A stretch of DNA of 12,851 nt from Deltaproteobacteria bacterium (GTDB lineage: Bacteria; Desulfobacterota; UBA8473), in NCBI GenBank assembly GCA_030643245.1, contig DAOWME010000064.1:1-12851 (forward strand), given 5' to 3'. Below, piece by piece: positions 7,569 to 12,851 of the stretch; within the stretch, counting starts at the first letter, position 1, and the number at the start of each line of letters is the position of its first letter. The notes under the pieces are model-generated. The model was not told the DNA's origin and searched no databases. It saw nothing but the letters and a program-made list of their open reading frames with translations. The position numbers and the translations under genes are program-made.

Positions 7569-8084
7569 ATGAAGCGATGCGTGTTTATAATAGTTGGGAT
7601 ATTGACCGTGTGTATCTCTGGGTGTGGGTACTATTTTGCCGGCAAGGGGGGAAGCCTGCCGTCAGGGATTAAGACCTTAGCTGTCCCATTTTTCACGAAT
7701 GATACGTTTGAAGCCGGGATTGAAAACATTTTCACGTATGCCCTTACCAATGAGTTTTTGAAGAGGGGGGGGGTGAAGATTGAGAAAGAAGAAGAGTCTG
7801 ATGCAGTGGTAACAGGGACGATCAAATCATTCACTACCTATTCCATATCCTTCGATGAAAGAGATAGTGTATTGGAATATAGGGCAACCGTGACGCTTGA
7901 TGTGTCCCTGAAGAGAAACCATGATGGCGCCATATTATGGGAGTCTTCAGACCTATCAGGGAATCAGGAATATGCGGTCTCCCAGAGCATAACGATCACC
8001 GACAATAATAAGAGAGATGCCATAAGAAAGATCGCTGAAGATCTTGCAGAGGATGTCTACAACATGATCTTCGAGGATTTTTAA
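7569..8084 (+). CDS. lptE: LPS-assembly lipoprotein LptE
   Basis: LptE is the outer-membrane lipoprotein that plugs the LptD barrel and helps insert lipopolysaccharide into the outer leaflet. This 171-residue protein has a type II signal peptide ending in ISGC, making Cys19 the lipidation site, followed by GYYFAG. GYxF right after the cysteine, then LPSGIKTLAVPFFTNDTFEAG and a late KRDAIRKIAEDLAEDVYNMIFEDF helix, match the LptE family. No strong ribosome-binding site precedes ATG 7569; the strong purine tract upstream is positioned for a tiny ORF ending 8 nt before the gene. The ORF includes a run of nine G (7765-7773, codons for R-G-G-V) that is a potential slippage site. It lies 56 nt after leuS and 14 nt before holA, so an operon is likely. 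Confidence 0.9.
   Translation: MKRCVFIIVGILTVCISGCGYYFAGKGGSLPSGIKTLAVPFFTNDTFEAGIENIFTYALTNEFLKRGGVKIEKEEESDAVVTGTIKSFTTYSISFDERDSVLEYRATVTLDVSLKRNHDGAILWESSDLSGNQEYAVSQSITITDNNKRDAIRKIAEDLAEDVYNMIFEDF
7765..7773 (+). repeat. G9 homopolymer inside lptE
   Basis: Nine consecutive G lie within codons encoding Arg-Gly-Gly-Val at about residues 66-69 of LptE. The reading frame is intact as given. A one-base gain or loss would truncate the protein after roughly 40% of its length. Confidence 0.9.
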
Positions 8085-8098
8085 GGGTTCAGAGCACT

Positions 8099-9100
8099 AT
8101 GACCTCAACTATGAATCCTATTATACTCAATCGACATCTGGAAAAGGACGAAATCCGTCCTGTTTACTACCTTTATGGGGAGGAAACATATCTTATTGAA
8201 GAAGCTGTGAGAAAGATAGAGAGCAGAACAATCTCCCCTGATTTCAAGGATTTCAATTGCGAGACCTATTATGGCGGCAGTCATACGGCAGAAGAGATCA
8301 TCAATGCTGCCCGCACTGTTCCGGTAATGTCACAAAAGAGGCTCATAATCGTCAAGGAAGCTGACTGCCTGTCAGGAGGAAATTTAGAAGGTTTAGCATC
8401 ATACCTATCTAATCCATCGTCTTCTTCGTGTCTTGTTTTTATCGGTGAAAAGGTCGATCGCCGGAAGAGGTTTTTCGTTAACCTCCAAAAGTATGGCGTT
8501 GCTGCTCAATTGAACCACCCAAAAGAGAGGGAAATACCTTACTGGATTCGAAGTTTAGCTGAAAGATCCCATAAGGATATCACAAGAGATGCAGTAACTT
8601 TCCTGGTGGAGGTTGTCGGTGGCAACCTTCAGGAGATGTATAATGAAATAGAGAAGGTTTCCATCTTTATAGGGGATAAGAGTGTTATAGGGCTAGAGGA
8701 CGTAGAAGCGGTAGTTACGGAGCTTAAAGCGGAAAACATCTTTGACCTGATAGACTCAATGGGGAACAAAGATGCGGAAAAAGCGTTAAACATACTTCAG
8801 AAGATGCTGGCCTCCGGAGAAGAGCACTTGAAGATTCTAGGAATGATAATGTACAGGTTCCGTTTAATAGTAAGGGCCAAGGAGATGCTGGAGAAAGGTT
8901 TGCCGCCCCCTGAGGTGGGTAAAAAACTGGGGGTTAGGGGCTTCTTCCTCAAGGGGTTCCTCCAACAGGTGAATCGATTTTCCTTACATGAGCTGAAGAG
9001 CGCCTTCGGTCAGTTTCTCAATGCTGATTTGGCTCTAAAGTCGAGCAGAGTACCCAAGAAGTTGGTATTGGAAAGGTTGATACTGGATCTATGCACTTAG
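8099..9100 (+). CDS. holA: DNA polymerase III subunit delta
   Basis: The delta subunit is the clamp-opening wrench of the replicative clamp loader, contacting the beta clamp and working with DnaX (tau/gamma) and delta'. The protein has 333 residues, typical of HolA. Evidence is the N-terminal PVYYLYGEETYLIEEAVRKI block (residues 21-40), RLIIVKEAD near 81, a EIPYWIRSLAERSHKDITRDAV block (~148-168), VGGNLQEMYNEIEK (~175-188) and the DVEAVVTELKAENIFDLID hallmark (~201-219). The C-terminal collar domain ends in ALKSSRVPKKLVLERLILDLC. As in other delta subunits, the Walker A motif is degenerate (GEETYL in its place), so it is not expected to hydrolyse ATP. ATG 8099 has only a weak AGAG nearby; ATG 8111 is an alternative removing four residues. 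It follows lptE by 14 nt. Confidence 0.93.
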   Translation: MTSTMNPIILNRHLEKDEIRPVYYLYGEETYLIEEAVRKIESRTISPDFKDFNCETYYGGSHTAEEIINAARTVPVMSQKRLIIVKEADCLSGGNLEGLASYLSNPSSSSCLVFIGEKVDRRKRFFVNLQKYGVAAQLNHPKEREIPYWIRSLAERSHKDITRDAVTFLVEVVGGNLQEMYNEIEKVSIFIGDKSVIGLEDVEAVVTELKAENIFDLIDSMGNKDAEKALNILQKMLASGEEHLKILGMIMYRFRLIVRAKEMLEKGLPPPEVGKKLGVRGFFLKGFLQQVNRFSLHELKSAFGQFLNADLALKSSRVPKKLVLERLILDLCT

Positions 9101-9116
9101 AACAAAAATCGAAGTG

Positions 9117-10451
9117 ATGAACAGAATGGAAGGGTTCTTCGAATTCAAGAAAAACAACACGAATCTGAAGACGGAAGTCCTGGCAGGAATTACGACTTTT
9201 CTGGCCTCCATGTATATCATCGTGGTCAATCCTTGTATCCTTCAGAGCGCGGGTATGCCCTTTAGCGGTGTGCTGACTGCAACGGTCATGGTCAGTGCCT
9301 TCTCGAGTATCATGATGGGTCTCTATGCTAAGAATCCGATTGTCCTTGCGCCGGGAATGGGGTTGAATGCATTTTTCGCCTTTACGGTTGTGATGGGTAT
9401 GGGTGTGCCCTGGGAAAAAGCCCTAGGTGCAGTCTTCTGGTCCGGGATCATTTTTCTTCTGCTTTCCGCTTCCAATGTTCGAACACGGATCTTACTGGCC
9501 ATCCCGAAGCAGCTGCGTTACGGAGTTGCTGCCGGGATCGGTCTCTTTATCTCATTGATCGGTTTTAGGAATGCGGGTTTTATAGTCCCCAATGTTGCCA
9601 CCGCGATCGGGCGTGGTCCATTAAACGAAATCACAATTACTTTTCTGGCAGGCTTTCTCATTACTGCAGTTTTTGTGGTAAGGCGTTTGAAGGGAGCCCT
9701 TATCCTTGGCATTATTACTACGACAGTGCTTGCCATTCCCATAGGGCGTTTGTGGGGAGACGCGACTGCGGTGAATCATGGCAACGCAGCCCTCGTGATC
9801 TGGCAGGGATTTTTCGCCACCCCGAATTTAAGCGTATTCCTGAAACTGGATCCTTTCGGTTCCCTGAACCCGGCGCTATTTCCTGTTATCTTTACGTTTC
9901 TATTCACAGACCTCTTCGACACCCTTGCTACATTTATGGGTGTTGCAGAAGCAGGCAACCTTGTCAACGGGTCAGGGGACCCACGCAAAATGAAAGAATC
10001 TTTGGTCGTGGATTCTGTAGGGACAGTAATTTCGGGAATAGTCGGCACCAGCCCCACCACCAGCTTCATTGAGTCGGCCACAGGCATTGAGGAAGGGGGA
10101 CGCACAGGTCTAGTGGCTGTTGTTGCCGGTATACTGTTCCTGCCTTTCATGTTTTTTTCACCCTTGCTTTCCGTTGTCCCGGACATTGCCACCGCACCAG
10201 CACTGATACTGGTCGGTGCATTCATGATGAGGCCGATTTTGAAGGTACATTGGGAAAGGCTTGATGATGCTATCCCCGTTTTTCTCAGTATCATCTTGAT
10301 TCCCTTAACTTACTCTATCACACAAGGTATCATCTGGGGTTTTTTAAGCTGGATGATTATAAAACTGTTTACCGGAAAATGGGAAGACCTGACTCCCATG
10401 CTTTTTGTGATTAACGTTTTCGCCATTCTGGCTCTGATTCTGGAGCCTTGA
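9117..10451 (+). CDS. NCS2-family purine permease (adenine/guanine/hypoxanthine type)
   Basis: This cytoplasmic-membrane transporter of the NCS2 (nucleobase-ascorbate) family, AzgA/PbuG-like branch, has about 444 residues and many hydrophobic segments, consistent with the family's 14-helix fold. Diagnostic blocks are EVLAGITTFLASMYIIVVNP near the N-terminus, LAPGMGLNAFFAF (78-90), the substrate-site helix TDLFDTLATFMGVAEAGNL (264-282), and GTSPTTSFIESATGIEEGGR (310-329), the second half-site. These point to purine bases rather than uracil or xanthine, probably with proton symport. The start is uncertain: GTG 9114, ATG 9117 and ATG 9126 are in frame, and ATG 9126 gives an N-terminus (MEGFFEFKKNNTN) most like homologues. 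It follows holA by 13-25 nt on the same strand and converges on apt 8 bp away, placing purine uptake beside adenine salvage. Confidence 0.92.
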   Translation: MNRMEGFFEFKKNNTNLKTEVLAGITTFLASMYIIVVNPCILQSAGMPFSGVLTATVMVSAFSSIMMGLYAKNPIVLAPGMGLNAFFAFTVVMGMGVPWEKALGAVFWSGIIFLLLSASNVRTRILLAIPKQLRYGVAAGIGLFISLIGFRNAGFIVPNVATAIGRGPLNEITITFLAGFLITAVFVVRRLKGALILGIITTTVLAIPIGRLWGDATAVNHGNAALVIWQGFFATPNLSVFLKLDPFGSLNPALFPVIFTFLFTDLFDTLATFMGVAEAGNLVNGSGDPRKMKESLVVDSVGTVISGIVGTSPTTSFIESATGIEEGGRTGLVAVVAGILFLPFMFFSPLLSVVPDIATAPALILVGAFMMRPILKVHWERLDDAIPVFLSIILIPLTYSITQGIIWGFLSWMIIKLFTGKWEDLTPMLFVINVFAILALILEP

Positions 10452-10459
10452 GAGTTTTT

Positions 10460-10981
10460 CTATTCTCCTTCAAAGTCGGTTAGTGTAAATATCTTGTAGC
10501 CTTTTATCTTCTCCCTGCCTTTCAAATCAGGTAGTTCAACTATAAATGCGCACTCAACAACTTCGCCCCCTAGCATCTCCACCAGTTTTACCGTTGCAGA
10601 AATGGTGCCCCCCGTTGCTATAAGGTCGTCCACTATGAGAACCTTCTCTTTCTCCTCTATGGCATCCTTATGCATCTCTATAATATTTTCCCCATATTCA
10701 AGGGTATACTCTTGACTTATTGTTTTAAAGGGCAGTTTTCCTTTCTTCCTCACAGGAATAAAACCTACTCCGATCTGATACGCTAGCACAGCGCCGAAGA
10801 TAAAGCCCCTTGCGTCAATTCCCACAACCTTGTCAATCTTCATATTTTTGTATCGGTCGTGAAGTTGGTTACATGTCTCCCTGAATGCTTCAGGGTCTTG
10901 GAGAAGGGTTGTTATGTCCCTGAACATAACACCTTCGGTCGGCCAGTGGGGCACGGTTCTTATCTTGTCATTCAGATTCAT
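10460..10981 (-). CDS. apt: Adenine phosphoribosyltransferase
   Basis: Apt is a cytoplasmic salvage enzyme making AMP and pyrophosphate from adenine and PRPP. ATG 10981 is preceded by GAGGTG with a 6-nt spacer and gives 173 residues, normal for bacterial Apt; GTG 10990 would add three residues and overlap the ribosome-binding site. Visible motifs are WPTEGVMFRDITTLL (13-27), a family marker, VVGIDARGFIFG (52-63), the flexible-loop RKKGKLP (78-84), EYTLEYG (91-97), and the PRPP-binding VLIVDDLIATGGT (114-126) with the two acidic residues Asp118 and Asp119. It lies downstream of mtnP on the same strand, but a 178-bp miniature element now sits between them. The partner enzyme releases exactly the substrate of Apt. 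The gene is tail-to-tail with the purine permease. Confidence 0.96.
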   Translation of the reverse strand: MNLNDKIRTVPHWPTEGVMFRDITTLLQDPEAFRETCNQLHDRYKNMKIDKVVGIDARGFIFGAVLAYQIGVGFIPVRKKGKLPFKTISQEYTLEYGENIIEMHKDAIEEKEKVLIVDDLIATGGTISATVKLVEMLGGEVVECAFIVELPDLKGREKIKGYKIFTLTDFEGE

Positions 10982-11005
10982 GATAAACACCTCATTCTAT
11001 AGATT

Positions 11006-11035
11006 TTCATACATTAAGTTTCACAAAGAAGCCAA
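11006..11035 (-). promoter_or_regulatory. Weak candidate promoter for apt
   Basis: On the minus strand TTGGCT (11035-11030) and TATGAA (11011-11006) are 18 nt apart, each matching 4 of 6 consensus positions. Transcription from here would start about 18 nt before the apt ATG and include its GAGGTG site. It lies between the miniature element and apt, so it could serve apt separately from mtnP. Confidence 0.25.
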
Positions 11036-11101
11036 CGGGAGGAACCGAGTAAGTCATACATTTTCAGACCGTCGTCGAGGATTTCGACCGATACCGCAGT
11101 G

Positions 11102-11295
11102 AAATTTATCGACCTGTGCAGTTGGTCAGGTTTACCGCTTGCCGGCTACTTATTTCGTTTGCTTGTTATGAACTACAATCTGGCATAAGGTTGTATGTGT
11201 AATGAGTTTATACGGCTCTAACGCAATCCTGTTATTGAATCATCGGAGACACTTCAAGACACTAGGTTTGTGTAACTGCACAGGTCGAAATTTAT
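11102..11295. mobile_element. 178-bp miniature inverted-repeat element with exact 8-bp target-site duplication, between mtnP and apt
   Basis: CGACCTGTGCAGTT at 11110-11123 is an exact inverted copy of AACTGCACAGGTCG at 11274-11287. The octamer AAATTTAT directly abuts both outer ends (11102-11109 and 11288-11295), as expected for a target-site duplication. The 178-bp body has no convincing ORF and no transposase, so it would be non-autonomous. The right duplication overlaps the last base of the mtnP TAA, so the element landed at the very end of mtnP without changing the protein. Removing it with one octamer would leave mtnP and apt 127 bp apart. Eight-base duplications fit families such as IS66, ISL3, IS256 or IS1595, but the ends are not matched to any of them here. 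Confidence 0.8.
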
Positions 11296-12050
11296 TATAT
11301 GGAAACCGATATCTTTGGAATAACATCTTGCAGGAGCTGTTTAACACTTTCAGCGTTTCTGTCAAACACTTTCAGGATCTCCTCCCATGACACAAGTTCC
11401 TCACCCTCCTTCCAGCAGTCGTAATCAGTCGACATTGCAACAACAGCGTAAGAAATCCCCGCTTCGTTGGCGAGGATCGTCTCAGGAGCTATTGACATGT
11501 TTATGACATCAGCCCCCCATAACCGGAACATCCTTGACTCAGCCCTAGTTGAGAACCTAGGTCCCTCGATTGTTATCATTGTTCCACCGTTATGGGTTTT
11601 TAGGCCGAGTTCTTTTGACGTTTCGTAGAGCGCCCTTCGCAGCACAGGATCGAAGGGATCTGCCATGGGAGCATGGAACAGCCCGTTTTTAAATGATTCA
11701 TGGAAGGTTATTTTTCTGTGCCTTGTGAAATCAATGAACTGGTCAACAATCACTAAGTCCCCTCTGCCTATATCCTCGCGTAGACTGCCGCAGGCTGTTG
11801 TTGCAATGATATGTGTCACATCCTGGTCCTTCAATGCGTGTATGTTCGCTCTGTAGTTTACCTCCGTAGGACTGAATTGATGGTTTTTCCCATGTCTTGC
11901 GAGAACCACAATATCAGTTCCTCTAATCTTCCCCACAGTCAAGGCTGAGGACGGCCTTCCATAAGGTGTGTCTACAATTATTTCCTTCGACTCCCTGAGT
12001 ATCTTAGGATCATCCAATCCGGAGCCTCCAATAATCCCTACTTTTACCAT
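11295..12050 (-). CDS. mtnP: S-methyl-5'-thioadenosine phosphorylase
   Basis: MtnP cleaves 5'-methylthioadenosine with phosphate to adenine and 5-methylthioribose-1-phosphate, recycling the by-product of polyamine and other SAM-dependent pathways. It has 251 residues. ATG 12050 is preceded by GAGGTG with a 6-nt spacer, the same arrangement as in apt; GTG 12059 would overlap that site. PNP/MTAP-family markers are IGGSGL (7-12), ARHGKNHQFSPTEVNYRANI (51-70), ATTACGSL (83-90), TIEGPRFSTRAESRMFR (160-176) and NMSIAPE (184-190). STDYDCWKEGEE (207-218) is close to the purine-recognition segment of human MTAP and argues for 6-aminopurine (adenine) specificity rather than inosine/guanosine phosphorylase. 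The stop TAA abuts the miniature element described separately. apt lies downstream on the same strand. Confidence 0.93.
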   Translation of the reverse strand: MVKVGIIGGSGLDDPKILRESKEIIVDTPYGRPSSALTVGKIRGTDIVVLARHGKNHQFSPTEVNYRANIHALKDQDVTHIIATTACGSLREDIGRGDLVIVDQFIDFTRHRKITFHESFKNGLFHAPMADPFDPVLRRALYETSKELGLKTHNGGTMITIEGPRFSTRAESRMFRLWGADVINMSIAPETILANEAGISYAVVAMSTDYDCWKEGEELVSWEEILKVFDRNAESVKQLLQDVIPKISVSI

Positions 12051-12081
12051 CAACTTCACCTCACTATCTTCACTTTAATTA

Positions 12082-12224
12082 GTTTCCATCCAGAAATGGC
12101 CATTTTTCCCCTGAGCTGCGTTCTCCTCCGGTTTCCGCCTGCGACGTACGATCATGTACGCCTCGGCGCAAACCGTCGTGCGGCCTTGCTCAGAGAAAAA
12201 AATGCTCATTTCTGGATTGGAAAC
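12082..12224. repeat. Long imperfect palindrome (hairpin unit A)
   Basis: The left arm 12082-12116 begins GTTTCCATCCAGAAATG and ends CTGAGC. It pairs with the right arm 12188-12224, which runs from GCTCAG to GGATTGGAAAC, with few mismatches and two single-base bulges. Inside, CGGTTTCCGCC (12130-12140 region) pairs with GGCGCAAACCG (12164-12174 region), and the tip CGTAC-GATCAT-GTACG closes the structure. The palindrome starts about 30 bp upstream of the mtnP ATG and probably overlaps its promoter. Confidence 0.8.
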
Positions 12225-12329
12225 CAACTCGTGCCCATTTTCTCAAGAAGTCTATTTATGGATGAGCACTACCTAATGTATTCCTGCGGTTAAAATCTTC
12301 GTCTTCCTTGAACTTGCAAAAAATATCTC

Positions 12330-12360
12330 ATTTCTGGATGGACACTATCCATCCAGGAAT
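12330..12360. repeat. Short hairpin at the junction of two repeat units
   Basis: ATTTCTGGATGGA (12330-12342) and TCCATCCAGGAAT (12348-12360) are inverted copies with one mismatch (G-U tolerated in RNA), separated by CACTA. The first arm matches the right arm of unit A; the second matches its left arm. This looks like the abutting ends of two neighbouring copies. Confidence 0.75.
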
Positions 12361-12460
12361 AGCCCTTTTCTGCGTTTAGGTTTCAGGATAATCGATTGAT
12401 TAATAAAATGTTTATAGAAATCTAAACCCTTTGTCCGGGAATTATGTATTTCTGGACCGA
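12348..12460. repeat. Degenerate hairpin unit C of the same family
   Basis: The outer arms TCCATCCAGGAAT (12348-12360) and ATTTCTGGACCGA (12448-12460) pair at 10 of 13 positions. The nested arms GTTTAGGTTTC (12374-12384) and GAAATCTAAAC (12417-12427) pair at 10 of 11. The architecture mirrors unit A, but the sequence is diverged and AT-rich. Confidence 0.55.
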
Positions 12461-12661
12461 CACAAATTATTGACACAAGTAATGTTATCAGAGAAAAAAG
12501 ATAATAGTCAACAACAAAAAGAGGGAGACCGGCAAGGCCGATGAGTTAAATTATAAATTTCTGGGCATCCTTCATTTATCGGTTTACACCTTTCAAGGAT
12601 GGGGTACCAAAAGACAAATTCCGGGCTGATTAAAATTGCCCCTCACATGGCTTTTCGGTTT

Positions 12662-12720
12662 CAGGTTTCAGGTGTCAGGAATGAGAAACACAAGTCCTGA
12701 ACACTGACACCTGAAACCTG
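12662..12720. repeat. 17-bp perfect inverted repeat
   Basis: CAGGTTTCAGGTGTCAG (12662-12678) and CTGACACCTGAAACCTG (12704-12720) are exact inverted copies around a 25-nt loop. The left arm is part of a short direct repeat of GGTTTCA (two copies) and GGTGTCA. There is no T-run after either arm, so a simple terminator is unlikely. Confidence 0.8.
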
Positions 12721-12752
12721 GAGCGATACAAGTAAAGTGTAAACTACTTACC

Positions 12753-12851
12753 TTAGGGACGGGGACGAAATAACTTCCTCAATCAAGTTGGCGCTCAGAT
12801 TTAGGTTAGATTTGTTCGATCTGAAAACGCAAAACCGCAGGAATAGTCGAA
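12753..12851. mobile_element. Left half of a second copy of the 187-bp palindromic element, cut by the window edge
   Basis: From GAAATAACTTCCTC onward this stretch follows 1275-1352 with about four substitutions and one 4-bp insertion near 12781. Both copies contain TTTAGGTTAGATTTGTTCGA and end near GGAATAGTC, the tip of the palindrome. The outer end here reads TTAGGGACGGGGACG rather than TAAGGGGCGAGGCC. The copy is in the same orientation as the first, and the window stops at the expected apex. Confidence 0.8.

Larger units (their letters stand above)
12051..12851. other. 801-bp gene-free, hairpin-rich region upstream of mtnP
   Basis: I find no convincing protein or tRNA gene here. The short plus-strand open frame at 12096-12293 lies across a palindrome and reads as its by-product. 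The region holds the mtnP 5' end and promoter area, at least four hairpin-forming repeats related by an ATTTCTGG core (12082-12564), a 17-bp inverted repeat (12662-12720) and the partial copy of the 187-bp element at the edge. Composition is AT-rich outside the first hairpin. Confidence 0.7.

Noticed and set aside
9776..10294. 172-residue minus-strand open frame inside the purine permease gene
   Set aside because: It is an antisense shadow of a clearly coding membrane-protein gene, rich in Ser/Thr/Pro as expected from reading hydrophobic codons backwards.
10996..11026. TTGTGA - 19 nt - TATAGA as an apt promoter
   Set aside because: The start point would fall about 8 nt from the ATG and exclude the GAGGTG ribosome-binding site; the spacer is also long.
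11196..11245. Possible integron attC core (CTCTAAC / GTTAT) inside the 178-bp element
   Set aside because: The sites do not match the RYYYAAC and GTTRRRY consensus and no integrase or cassette structure is nearby. The element is better explained by its inverted repeats and octamer duplication.
12096..12293. 65-residue plus-strand open frame upstream of mtnP
   Set aside because: It lies across the palindrome of unit A, has no ribosome-binding site, and its composition follows the hairpin arms. It reads as a by-product of the repeat.
12464..12510. TTGACA-containing promoter at ~12470
   Set aside because: No -10 hexamer lies at 16-18 nt (the nearest GATAAT is about 24 nt away) and there is no gene downstream on that strand.
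12222..12850. CRISPR array, given periodic repeats of ~110-120 bases
   Set aside because: Only an 8- to 13-base core repeats, units are hairpins of varying length with diverged sequence, and there are no uniform direct repeats or spacers.

Overview
The window looks like one contig from a Gram-negative bacterium, most likely a member of the Desulfobacterota (the old Deltaproteobacteria). LptE, an outer-membrane LPS-assembly lipoprotein, shows that there is an outer membrane. The order leuS-lptE-holA and the pairing of an LPP20-type protein with a secreted transglutaminase are, from memory, typical of that group. No 16S gene or other decisive taxonomic marker is present, so this is an inference.

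Layout. Positions 1-1224 hold the 3' end of a type I restriction subunit gene (hsdR), open at the left edge. A 187-bp palindromic element with 26-bp perfect terminal inverted repeats (1261-1447) separates it from a convergent three-gene minus-strand group: an integral-membrane protein of the lysylphosphatidylglycerol-synthase TM / UPF0104 type (3757-4743), an exported LPP20-domain protein (2645-3676) and an exported transglutaminase-like protein (1465-2616). A divergent intergenic region leads into the plus-strand run leuS (5020-7512), lptE (7569-8084), holA (8099-9100) and a purine permease of the NCS2 family (9117-10451). The permease converges, 8 bp apart, on the minus-strand pair mtnP (11295-12050) and apt (10460-10981).

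How the genes work together. The right half holds an adenine-salvage set. MtnP releases adenine from 5'-methylthioadenosine, Apt turns adenine into AMP, and the NCS2 permease may supply extracellular purines. leuS, lptE and holA are housekeeping functions (translation, outer-membrane biogenesis, replication clamp loading) held together by gene order rather than by pathway. The left minus-strand cluster is an envelope-directed group of unknown precise role.

Non-coding and mobile content is the most distinctive part. Besides the 187-bp palindrome, whose left half recurs at the right contig end, there is a 178-bp miniature element between mtnP and apt. It has 14-bp perfect inverted repeats and an exact 8-bp flanking duplication, and it landed at the mtnP stop codon. 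The roughly 770 bp upstream of mtnP carry no convincing gene. They hold a quasi-periodic series of degenerate hairpins sharing an ATTTCTGG core, then a separate 17-bp inverted repeat. The first ~130 bases look compromised, with conserved HsdR residues lost and adenine strongly depleted, so that edge should be read cautiously. No tRNA, rRNA, CRISPR array or recognisable riboswitch was found.
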